A stretch of 64,000 nucleotides of DNA. Source: Thermothelomyces thermophilus ATCC 42464. Lineage: Eukaryota; Ascomycota; Sordariomycetes; Sordariales; Chaetomiaceae. The stretch is from NCBI RefSeq assembly GCF_000226095.1, contig NC_016472.1, positions 9,672,001-9,736,000 of the forward strand. The letters run 5' to 3'. Shown one piece after another: positions 1 to 10,204 of this stretch. A program made the translations under genes and the position numbers. The notes below the pieces were generated by a model that worked only from the letters and a program-made list of their open reading frames with translations, had not been told where the DNA came from and made no database searches. Position 1 is the first letter of the stretch. The number at the start of each line of letters is the position of its first letter.

Positions 1-16
1 GATTTGGTATATTAAG

Positions 17-442
17 TCAGCATTTGGTCCTTGTAGCCTCGAGAGAGAACGGGGCGACCGCACGAGGCACCCACCATTGGTTGGGTCTGCAGTATATCAG
101 ACCAGCCCATGGATACTCTGGAGGTTGCGTTTGTCACCTGTCAGCTTTTGCCAGGGCACAACTCATTGTGGTAGCTACCGTCATACCGTCCCACAATGTC
201 TTGTCGGGACAGCTCTCGTCCTCGTAGTCGGGGTCGGTACAGCCCGCCAGGTAAGTCGTGCCGTATCTGCCATTGTAGCAGGCGCTGTCCTCGAGGCAGG
301 TGTCCTCCGCCTGACAGCAGTGAATATTGCCAAATACCGCGTTACCGCAGGGTATGAATCTCAAGTTGGAAGTCTTTCCTCGTGCGTAGAAGCAGGTGCC
401 GTTGCTGATGGATTGGTTTGGGTCGGCTATCTTGTAGTTCAT
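17..442 (-). CDS. Cysteine-rich fungal secreted/surface-type protein, two visible exons, 5' end uncertain
   Basis: Two exons on the minus strand (442..187 and 117..17) join across a 69-base intron (GTATGA...CTCCAG, with a GCTGACA branch-like site) into 118 codons plus TGA. The protein shows the pattern I know from many Pezizomycotina extracellular or single-pass membrane proteins: a CxY/CFY start, 'IPCGN', 'HCCQ', 'DTCL', 'TTYLAGCTD', 'SCPDK', then 'WAGLIYC'. Without the intron the frame hits TGA at 136..134; with it the W-x-GL-x-YC block joins directly, which supports the splice. No signal peptide is present at the ATG at 442. The frame stays open upstream to about 487, just after a CTAG that could be a 3' splice site, so a signal-peptide exon may lie further upstream. 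The C-terminus is short compared with relatives as I remember them. Molecular function is unknown. Confidence 0.6.
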
Positions 443-489
443 CTTTATATTTGTGGTCGCCCGCTCAGTGCCTTTGGACGAAGAATCCT

Positions 490-1113
490 AGGTCGAATAG
501 CCGGTAGGTAATAGCGTTCCGGTACCTCTGGGTGGTACATCAACCGTTGGGATGTGGTCACGCCAGAGATCTCAACCTGCCTAGCATAAGGCGCTAGTAC
601 TTAGAGGATAACGTGATTGATTCGAGTCTTGGGCCCTGAGTTGGTTCCTATACAACGAGGAAAGGAGTGGGTCTGAATAAGTGGAAAGGAAGGAAAGGAG
701 AAGGGAAAAAATCGAGATCTAATCTGTCTGAGAACACGGAAGGAACCCTAGAAGGCCGTAATCACTTCCTTCCCAACATTTCTGTGCTTGCATATTTCGT
801 GAAACAGTCCGGGTCGCGCCCAATTTTTCAGCATCTTGTCGCCTTCATCTCTAATTTCCTAATCTCTTGTGTAACTACCCTACTTTGCCACCGCAGAGGC
901 CTTGGATATCTGGATCGACGCTCGAAACTCAGCGTTGAACTTTTCAACTGCTAAGAACACGCCGGCACTTTGCAATCAATATTACTGGACTGTTGCCGCA
1001 GAATTCATCTTTAAGCGCACATAATCATAATTTTATATACACTTCGACCTACGCTAATGTCACACAGACCCCCTGCTGCTATTAATTATTCGGTGCTACC
1101 CGAGCGAAATGGA
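490..1113. other. Intergenic, no gene seen
   Basis: It lies between the cysteine-rich gene and the end of the FAD oxidase. Only short frames without recognisable protein features are present. An upstream exon of the cysteine-rich gene could be hidden here. Confidence 0.4.
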
Positions 1114-3239
1114 TCATTTCTTCCTGCACAACCGCCCATTCTGCGTCGGGATCCACGGCAATTGGTCCGTAATGTACCAGTACTCGGAGCCGACGGCGGT
1201 AGGCGCATAGAACAGACCGGTGGGGTCGTACTTTTTCTTGAGTTCCAGCAGCCTGGGGTAGTGGTCGCCGTAGAAGGACTGCTGGAAGTCGGGCTCGTTG
1301 ATGTCGCCCTCGGACGCGTAGGAGCCGCCGCCGGGCGAGACGGCGCGCCAGCGGGCCATCCAGTCGTTGGTCAGCGTCTCGCTGGCCTGCTGGATCTGCG
1401 CGTCGGTCGCGTTGGCTGGCCACGACGCCCCCAGGATAAAGAAGCCGGTCGTCCTGCGCCACGCCGGATGGACGCTGTTGGTCTGGTTGACGGCCGGGTT
1501 AGGCGCGGCCCGGATGTTGTAGCCGACTAGCACGCCGCCGCCCTCGACCGCGTGGCGCACTGCCGCGAGGGTGTCGTTGAGCCGGTCCGGCTCGAAGCTC
1601 TCCTTGGGGAAGATGCGCGAGGCCGCGTGGTTGTCGTAGGCGCCGACCTGCTCGGCCGCCGGGAAGGCGCCGTTGAACGCACTGAACATAGACGGATACT
1701 CGGTGACGTTGGGAGTGATAGCGATGCCCAGGCCAGCCAGGTCGTTGAGGAGGGGCGTCGCGAGCTCGGTGAGCTGCGGCTTTGTCATGTTTGCTCCCCA
1801 CAGGGGCATCATGCTGAAGAGGTACTGGTCGGGGCCGATACTGACGACGATGAAGTAGCCGTAAGCGCCGGCCGCGGTGATCCTGTCAAAGTAGCTCATA
1901 TAAACGCCGAGCGACGCAAAGAAGGTATCGGTTGTGACGTTGGGACTCGTGGTGTAGGAATAAGTCATCAGCGTATTGGGAATCTTCGGATAGGCCCGGA
2001 TGGTCACCGAGGTTACCACACCATACGTGCCTGTGACCGTGTTAATTAATTAAACGAGTGCCAGAGACATTCGGTTCGGCAAACCCTTGACTTACTGCCA
2101 CCAGCGCCGCGGAGAGCCCAGTACAGGTCCGGGTTCGTATCCTCGTTGGCAGTGACGAACCGCCCGTTGGGGAGCACAACCTCGAGAGACAGCACTTGAT
2201 CAGCTCCCATGCCCAGAAGGGCGGACATGGGCGAATGGCCGCCACCTGCAATGTAGCCACCCGCAATGCCCACGGTCTAAAAAGCCCCGTCCTAGTTAGC
2301 TATTTATCTCGGTAGGTAGCTAGTAGATCTGTAGATATTTATGTAAGGATTTCCTTAGATCCATGCACACACACACACACAAAAAAGAGGGGGGGGGAAG
2401 GAGTGATTATCTTCACTCACCCTACACTCGCCGCCGACCACCGTGACATTATTTTCCTCGGCCGCAGCATACAGCTCTTCCGTCATGATGCCGCTGCCGA
2501 GCTTGAAGGCTGGCCCGCTGTAACCCCGGCAGTTATAATCAGGCAAGAACTGGATGTCGCGGAGCTTGTGTGTCCAGACGGACAGAGCGCCGGCGCCGAT
2601 GGACCGGTCGTTGAAGTCGTGGCCCGTATTCCGCACGACCAGGCGAAGGTTGGTGTTGCGGGCAAAGTTGAGGGCGAGTTGGATCTGCGAGACGTTGGTG
2701 GCGGCGACCGAGTAGGCCGCGTAGCCGCCCAGGGTGCAGTTGCTGCCGTCCGGGTCGTCGGTCGGCAGACAGGTGCGGCCCTGGTAGAGGGGGAACATGG
2801 CCGAGGTCGGGTCCTCGACGTGCATGCGCGGATCGCCCCAGTGCTCCGTCACGTACTCGCACGCCGCGGCGTCGCGCTGGGGCCAATTGTTGTAGCACGG
2901 CGCGGCGATGGGAACCGTCTCGATCAGGGCGCCGCCGAGGGTCGAGTTGAAGAGGGCCCAGGTCTCTGGCGACGGCCACGAGGCGTCGCCGGGCATGGCT
3001 TTGCAGTTTGGAAGCTCCGGCCCGCCATTTTCGGAGGCGGAGGCCGCGGTGTCGACAGGGTAACCGAAACCAAAGAGCAAGGGGTCGGTGCTGGAGATCA
3101 CCTGGTCAGTCAGTTGAGCGTCCTCCCACGCGAACCGTGTCGGGCACTTGTCTGCCGGGGCCCCGGCGATGGTCCGCTCGGCAAAGAGTGCTGAGACGGT
3201 CGCGAGAGCTGCGGACCGGAGGGAGAAGGAGGACGTCAT
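1114..3239 (-). CDS. FAD-linked oxidase with berberine-bridge (BBE) C-terminus, secreted, three exons
   Basis: Exons 3239..2421, 2276..2096 and 2030..1114 sum to 1917 bases, giving 638 residues. Introns are 144 bases (GTGAGT...TTAG) and 65 bases (GTAAGT...ACAG). The N-terminus is a signal peptide (hydrophobic run, residues about 7-26). A PCMH-type FAD-binding domain follows: 'RNTGHDF' near residue 205 holds the His used for covalent FAD attachment in this family, and 'GGEC' at about 269-272 supplies the Cys seen in bicovalent members. 'AGGGHSP' and '[13 protein letters not shown]' are core FAD-fold motifs, and the last ~50 residues ('[16 protein letters not shown]...') are the BBE domain. Family members oxidise carbohydrates or secondary metabolites while reducing O2; the substrate cannot be told from sequence. 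No biosynthetic backbone gene is nearby, so cluster membership is not supported. The ATG at 3239 is the only one before the signal peptide. Confidence 0.93.
2365..2400. repeat. (CA)n / A-run / G-run simple repeat inside intron 1 of the FAD oxidase
   Basis: Eight CA units, then six A, then AG and a run of nine G, all within the first intron and close to its 5' end. It probably varies in length between strains. Confidence 0.85.
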
Positions 3240-6059
3240 CTTCTTTGTTGACTTGGACTAATTATTACTTGAGAGTCGTCTCGCAAGTTGCAGGTTCAAC
3301 GTCAACTTTGCAAACCTGCTCAGATCACTCTTCCCAAACACTGGAGAATAATCGATCACTAGCTCCCCCAGCTCGGTGAGAACATTCTTATGTATGACAT
3401 GTTGCTCGCCCTCAGCTGTGGAGGAGAGGGGGATCGGTTCCCGGAAAAAAATATCTCAGCTAGTGCCGCCAGATACCCAGTCACACTGGCTGGCACCCTT
3501 GATCGCGGCCTGGTGTTGAGGATCCAACCATGCCGAAAATGCTACCTGCCCACATGAACTACGCGCCGCGGTCGCGGGGAGTTGACCGCATGCTGCGTAT
3601 GCCCGAAATTTTAGCCAATCCGGGGCGTCCGGGTCTCATGTTCCGCGCATGGCCGCTGCTGCGCACAAGCTACCGTGGGCGACGGCTCAGACCACTGCGG
3701 CTGCATTCCGAAGCCTTCTCGAATCGTCAACGTTGCGGAGCAGCAGCAATACCCTGTAGCATACAGGGACGCTAGAACAGGCTATGCACCGGGTAGATGT
3801 AGCCGGGTTATCAGCTAACAAACCGAGTCTCGCCTAGGGAGAAAGAATATTGAAAAAAAAAAAAAGGAGTGTAAGCCCGCTCGCCTGCTCCCGTCTGCAG
3901 TGATGAACATGTAATTAAGTATGTATTGTACTGAACAGTACAGGCCCACCCAGAGGCTAATTGTGATCTCGAATTAGCGATAATACGTACAGGCCCCGGT
4001 CTTGCGCCCGCACGGCCGGACCTAGGGTTGCAGATCTGAGGCGGGGGTGTAAATCCTCAGACCAGGCTGACACGAGTAATTACGGGTCCTGCGTGCTCTA
4101 TACACTGTAGTGAGATTCCGCGGGGAAGGAGGCGTGCCATCTTGAATCCTCATCACCGTCAAAGAGGAAGCAGATTGGTTCAGCCGCACCCGCTTGACAC
4201 GATTAGGTCCCTAAGCGCCTTTAGGTACCTAATTACCCGGTAGGTGATATGGATGCGTAATTATGTTAATGAGTCAAAACTGGTGTTGCCTGGCGGAACC
4301 TGGCAAAGCCTGCGCAGCGATGAGGCTCGGATATCGTGGTTTGAAAAAGACCTGGGATCGTGTGGCGCTGAAGCCGGGAAGTTCGTCCCGTCGGATCGCA
4401 TTATCGCTAAAGGGCATAATTAGCGAATGTCGTGCACCGGAACTGGACTCTCTAGCATTCACCTTCAACCTACCCTTGCTCTTCATCCACGTTGAATCTT
4501 CGGGCAGTGACGACCGTGAAGGGGCGTCCTCTTGTGATGGTGATCTCTTTATTCAGATAGTCGCATATGGATGGATGGTTTCCTGACGTGTTGTGGTCTA
4601 GGTTGGACAAGACGTTATTATGCACATCCTCTGATGTGGTGCGCGGTTGTAATGAAAAGGCGGGAGAGGAGCTTCTTCAAAAGTACGACTCGCTAGAAAC
4701 CGTGACGAGCACGAGATGCTTTGCATAAGCAAGTTAGTAAGAACAAGAGTAATCTATTACATAACGAGGAGGAACCAGAAACATACGTAAGGATAAAGAT
4801 CACTTGAACAATTGTGGATGACCTGAAGATGTTGATGGAATGCCGGTGCATTCCCAAGTCTCGCAGGAGAACTTGCCATGTCTTGGGAGAAAGACATGCT
4901 AGTTTGTATGGAATGATCACAACTAGCAGTCAATGGCCCGAAACCGTCCCGGACAGCCAAGTAGAAGAAGAACCGATGACAACCTCGGAAGCTGTTCCCC
5001 AAAAAGGTTCAAGGGGCCCCTATCCCACTTCTAATACCTCATATCGCAATGACCGGTGAGCAAGTACATAGACCTGAAGTGGCTCAAAAGGGCGTGGAGC
5101 GGGAACGGTTGTCCATCCTGGCTCTTTCTTCCAGGAGTTCGCCTGAGGTAGACTCGTCGGATTTCGTAATAGGGCTGAATAATAAAGCCAACCCAGAAAC
5201 TGTTCGCATTAGACCTCGGCCGAAGCTGGCTTGGAGCATGCACGATAGTTATGTCGTCTGTATCTCCCAAGCGAAGATGTTGCAATTAGGAGCTCTTTGC
5301 CGTACGATTTGTAATTCGTATGACGACGGGAGGTTGTTCAATTCTTGAGCGACGATATCGGAGGCCAGTGATGCCATCATCAGCGATCAACAGTCCTCAT
5401 CAGTTAATTAATAAATCAAAGGTCGTTCGCCAAGACATAATTACTGCGTAAGCGATCTCTGGCTGTTGAAAAAACCCTAATTACCCGGACTTAAGCCCCA
5501 GAAACAATGGCGTGTCTCCGTTCCCCGCGACGTGCCGAATGGGGACTCAACCACAAGTGATGTGGAACGCGACTCGCACTCGCGGAAGTCGATGACGCGA
5601 TTCACGCCGCGTCTAGCATCACCTCCCAACCCGCGACGGAGGTGGCCGATGTAACCGGTACCCTTGGAGACCTCAACGTTCGCAACACGTATCCCCCACC
5701 CTAATCCCGTCGAACCTGCCTGCCGCTGTAACGAGCTGTGGAGCATCGCGTGGGTTATCAGATCGGTCCCTTCCGGCCGGAACACCCTCTCTTGTTCATC
5801 TCTATCGCTGCATCGTACTTGATTGGGACATACTGGGGTTGCGCAATCCCATCCATGCTGTTTGCCATTCCTAACGTCCGACCCCGCAGGTCGGATCGCG
5901 GGGCGAGATGGTGACTTGGCGGGTTAAAAAGAAACGAGTCCGCTCCGGATCTGAGGATGAGTTGTACATACATCAAAGAAGCAGCAGCCGAGTAAAGAAA
6001 CCGCCGGCTGTCCCAGAACACCACCCGGTTGGAACACCAACAGAAATATTTATCCAAAG
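3240..6059. other. 2.8-kb intergenic region between two divergent genes
   Basis: This should hold the promoters of the FAD oxidase (leftward) and of the TauD-type dioxygenase (rightward). Frames of 60-120 codons occur on both strands but show no family motifs, no plausible intron joins and unbiased codon use. There is a 13-base A run near 3853. I see no gene here. Confidence 0.5.
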
Positions 6060-7516
6060 ATGGCTCCCTCCGCAGTCGAAACCGAAACGGTCACGGTCCC
6101 GGACGTATCCACGCTGAAGCTCCAAGCAGTCGCCGGGCCGTACAAGGAGCTTGCAGCGACCAGGTATGACGCTGAGGCCGAGGCTGGATTGAAGGGCCAC
6201 AAGGCAGCCAAGGTTAGTGGGCAAGAGGGCACCTCTCTCGGTCGCGCTGCACCGACCCCTCCGCTGACCGATCCCAGTACCCCCACTACCTCCCGACCTG
6301 GAACCACAACGAGAAGTACCCGGCCCTCGAGCCGTTCGAGCACTACGAGCACGGCAAGGATGCCGACACTTCCTATCCGAATCTGCTTCCCGAGGGAACC
6401 GTCAAGGTGACGCATCTGACCCCGACCATCGGCACCGAGGTCAGGGGTATCCAGCTGTCTCAGCTGAGCAACGCCGGCAAGGACGAGCTGGCTCGGTTCG
6501 TCGCCGAGCGCAAGGTGGTCGCCTTCCGTGACCAAGACTTTGCCGACCTGCCGATCGAGAAGGCGCTCGAGTTCGGGTCGTACTTTGGCCGGTATGTTGC
6601 AGCGCTGCCCTCCTAATTTCTTCTTCACACACACAGCGCAACCCCCCATCCCTCCCTCCTTCCCGAGATCGGCGTGTGTACATACAAAGTAAAAAGAAAC
6701 ATAACTGACCGTGGCGAAACCCCTGGGCGCTCTGCAGCCACCACATCCACCCGACGTCGGGTGCCCCGGCGGGCCACCCGGAGGTCCACATCGTGCACCG
6801 CGGGGCGGGCGACACGGGGGTGCACGATTTCTTCGCCAAGCGGACGTCGTCGGTGGCGTGGCACTCGGACGTGTCGTACGAGCAGCAGCCGCCCGGAACG
6901 ACGTTCCTGTACGTGCTGGACCTGCCGTCGACGGGCGGCGACACGCTCTTCGCCGACACGGCCGAGGCGTACCGCCGCCTCAGCCCGCTCTTCCAGGAGC
7001 GTCTGCACGGCCTGCGCGCCACGCACTCGGCCGTCGAGCAGGCTAATGCAAGCCTCGCGCGCGGCGGCGTCAAGCGGCGCGAGCCCGTCATCAACGAGCA
7101 CCCTATCGTCCGCACCCACCCTGTCACGGGCGAGAAGGCGCTCTATGTCAACCCTCAGTGTAGGTTTTTTTCCCCTGTTTATTTTTTTCCTTCCCACCCC
7201 CAAACCCACCCTTCTGCCTCCCTCTCCATTCTCTTGGAATGAACAAGAGCTGACAAAGTGGGAAGTCACCCGCGAGATCGTCGGCCTGAAGAAGGAAGAG
7301 TCGGATGCCATCCTGAAATTCCTGTACGACCACATCGCCTTCGGGGCCGACTTCCATGTACGTGTCAAGTGGGAGGAGAAGACGGTCGTGGTGTGGGATA
7401 ACCGGGTCACGCAGCACTCGGCGCTGGTGGACTGGAAGGATGGGCAGAGGCGCCACTTGGCGCGGATCACGCCGCAGGCGGAGAGGCCTTATGAAACGCC
7501 GTTTGAGCGCAACTAA
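6060..7516 (+). CDS. TauD/TfdA-type Fe(II)/2-oxoglutarate-dependent dioxygenase, four exons
   Basis: Exons 6060..6212, 6278..6591, 6738..7159 and 7266..7516 sum to 1140 bases, giving 379 residues; introns start GTTAGT, GTATGT and GTAGGT. The protein carries the family signature: 'GTEVRGIQLSQL' in the N-terminal part, 'FGRHHIHPTSG', the iron-binding H-x-D in 'WHSDVSYE' (about residues 196-198), 'GGDTLFADT', the distal iron ligand His in 'NRVTQHSAL' (about 345) and the 2-oxoglutarate-binding Arg in 'RRHLARITP' (about 358). The catalytic set is complete, so the enzyme should be active. Fungal homologues are usually called taurine or alkylsulfonate dioxygenases and release sulfite for sulfur scavenging; the actual substrate is an inference. 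It is cytosolic, with no signal peptide. The last exon is open to TAA at 7516. Confidence 0.95.
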
Positions 7517-7615
7517 AGCTGAAGGAAGAAAAAGCAAGTAAAGTCGGCATGAACTAATTATATGGTGTTGGGGTCGAGGGTGAGGGGGGCGGTAGTGATT
7601 ATTAGCGATTAGCCG

Positions 7616-8939
7616 TCATGTGAACGGAATGGAATCAATTGCTGCTGCCTGGCTATCGGATATCTTGGTGTTATCGTCCTGGGCTTTATTGTTCATGCGA
7701 CGTCGTTTTTGCTCTGCCCTCCTCGCTCGTAGCCTCGCAAGAGGGTCGTCATCTTCATCATCGTCGTTGGGAGTGGCAACATGCTCACTCGTAGATGCGT
7801 CATTGGTGGGAGATTGATATCTCGGAAGCTGTGTCTTGCTGGCCGCGAGAAACGGATTGCTCTGGTTGCTATACCAGGACGTCTGTCGAGGAACGGGCGG
7901 TCCCTCGGTTACACCGTTCCCGGGCTCCGGGCGCTGTAGACTTTGTCTCTGGGGCCAGGGCGGTTGGCCATCGAGGTCGTTACCTTCATCAGACTCTGTT
8001 GAGATCTCGTACTTGGAGGGCTCCAGAGACGGCCCTCGATGTGTGCCGCCGGCCATTGTGACGCGCTTCTCAGGCTTCATGGATGGGACCGCGTGATTTC
8101 CCGGATGTTGGTGAGAGCAAGGACTGGCGTCCGCCGCCCGTCGGTAACTCGAGCCTGGCCGCGTGCCGATAATGGACGTCAGCGGAACATTCTGCTTCCT
8201 CGGACTGTCCATTAACCCTTGCAACGATGTAGCCGGCCGCCGTGACGGCTCTTCCTCGTCCGAGTCGATGCTCGCCGCCCGTTTCCGGAGGGTTTTGGCT
8301 ATTCCCTTGCGTTGCCTAGCCGCCGTGTCGAGAGCGGCATGGCGCCGTTTCACAAGATCCGTCATCTCTTGGGTAACGGGCCGCGAGATGTTTTGAATGG
8401 TCTCGGCATTCTGAGACTTGGCGAGTCCTTTGAGTCGCTGGTACTCGGCGGTGTGGAGGTGCCGAGTGAATTCCCCAGCCACGGCAAGAAACTCGTCCTC
8501 AACCATGCGGTACATATCGTCATGGTCGATGCCTTCGATCATGAACCTGATAAGGATCAGCGGCTGCGGTTGCTGGGGCCAAATCTGGTTTACAGAGACA
8601 CAGAAACATAAAGACGTACTCTTCCTTGGGTGGCTCAGGCGGGGGTGAGGTGGATGGCGAGCGAGCTGCCTAAAGTTAGCCTCAGCCTCATTCAAGGGCT
8701 GCTGGGGGAATCTGGCTAATGGGATAATTACCAGGAGTAGAAAAGAGCCCCAAGCTGCGCCTCGGCTTTTTGGACCTGTCTTCTGGAGTCTCTTCTCTCT
8801 TGGGTACCGGCGTGGGGCGGTGAGACGGAGCAGGACTGCGACTGGCTGATGAAGGGGCCGGACTCGCCGATGCCTTGGGACGAGATGGTGCCTGCTTTGT
8901 CGCGTGGGTGCCGACCTTCCACGGTAGCTGTCGGGGCAT
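7616..8939 (-). CDS. Uncharacterised, mostly disordered fungal protein, three exons
   Basis: Exons 8939..8732, 8665..8620 and 8546..7616 give 394 residues. Introns are GTAATT...GGCAG and GTACGT...TCAG; both joins keep the frame and restore 'PPPEPPKEEFMIEGID'. The start is the first in-frame ATG ('MPRQLPWK'); the frame is open upstream but holds no other ATG. The N-terminal ~90 residues are rich in Ser, Pro and basic residues. A short conserved-looking helical block (about 90-170: 'IDHDDMYRMVEDEFLAVA', 'RHLHTAEYQRLKGLAKSQ', 'ISRPVT') is followed by a long low-complexity tail with acidic runs and a terminal basic helix ('LRARRAEQKRRR'). I associate the 'EFLAVA...HTAEY' block with hypothetical proteins of other Sordariomycetes, without a known function. 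A nuclear location is plausible from its charge pattern but unproven. Confidence 0.8.
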
Positions 8940-10204
8940 GGCGAGCGCATCGGCCTTGACCCGCAACTCGCTATATGATCGAGATAATTGCCGTTTCTTC
9001 AAGTCGTAATGGCGTGTATAATTAATGTGTAGCTTGATTCAGAGGTTACGATTCAAAGGGCGGTCTGAACAGCACTGGATGGGGTACAAAAACTCAAATG
9101 TGCTTGTTGAACAATGCGTCAGCGGTTGAACCATCGAGCGAGTATTCAATGTAAAGCGCTGTTGTGCAATCGGTAAATTGATTGACAATTGTGCGCATAT
9201 CTGACATTGATGTTGCTGGCGGGTTGAATGTTCAATGTTTGACAACGAAAGTCAGGCAAGCCAACAAGCCAAGCTTCTGAAGACGAGGATCAACGCGTCG
9301 AGGGCTTAGTCAGCTCACACCACATACCAAGGCAATAATTGCAACTGCAACTTCAGATACAAACTAATTAGCCCTCGCAGTTCCAGCAGACGAGCACTTT
9401 ATTAATTAGTGATTGCTGGCCGAGGGGGTCAAAAAAGGTCTGGATTGATCTGTGAATTCCCTCAAGCCGTTTATAATTGTTTTGGACTGGCATACATTAA
9501 ATTTTCCGGAGAAAGATAGCGTAATTACCTAGTTAACCCGTCCCTTTCGTTTTTATTTCCTTAAAGTTTTCTTTCATCTCTATCTTATTACATGTGTTCT
9601 ATATCACCCATGTCATTGGTGTCGCAATGTGCCAGTCAAGAGCACCAATCCGATCATCTCGCGGTTGCGGCAGATAATTAATGTGAAACTGCAAAAGCGA
9701 CGCCGAAATTGCTGCTTCCAGCAATTGCACCTAAGTAGGTATTCTGACAGATAGGTAGTCATGACGAAACACGAGTTATTAATTAGAGAGAGTACGATAA
9801 TTACACTCTGTTACCCAAATGGGAACCGGATGTTTGATAAACTGGGCCAGTTTCAGACAATGGGCCAGAAAACAAGAGCTGTTAATATGTAATTATGGTA
9901 TACAGAGGACGTCAATTGAAGTATCGGAGCCAAGCCTAATCTTCTTTACATACCGATTTAAAAACCATTATCCAAAGTAGAGAATCAATACCTAGTCCCT
10001 TTAATGCGCACCGTGCTCTACCAAAAACACAAAGAATACGAACGCCAGTCGCCCGTCACACCTGGCCACAGATGAAGAAATGCCCAAATAAGGGGAAGAA
10101 GAAGAAAAGAAAGAAGAGGAAAGAGCAAAAAATAAAAAAAATAAAAATAAAGGCGAGATGGGAAAAGAACTAGTCAATGCCCTTCCTTCCATTCCATCAT
10201 GTCT
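8940..10204. other. Intergenic, AT-richer, no gene seen
   Basis: This separates the disordered-protein gene from the 3' end of the large membrane-protein gene. Several short 'taattaatta' stretches and an A-rich purine run (about 10080-10160) are present. No convincing coding frame was found. Confidence 0.5.

Noticed and set aside
5477-6057. Overlapping minus-strand frames upstream of the TauD-type gene
   Set aside because: No motifs, no ATG context, and they lie in the expected promoter of a strong gene model.
1114-7516. A secondary-metabolite cluster containing the FAD oxidase and the dioxygenase
   Set aside because: No polyketide synthase, peptide synthetase, terpene cyclase, transporter or cluster regulator is in the window; the two genes are separated by 2.8 kb and divergent.
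8940-9002. Extension of the disordered-protein gene upstream of 8939
   Set aside because: The frame is open but has no ATG; the first codon would be TTG. The ATG at 8939 is preferred.
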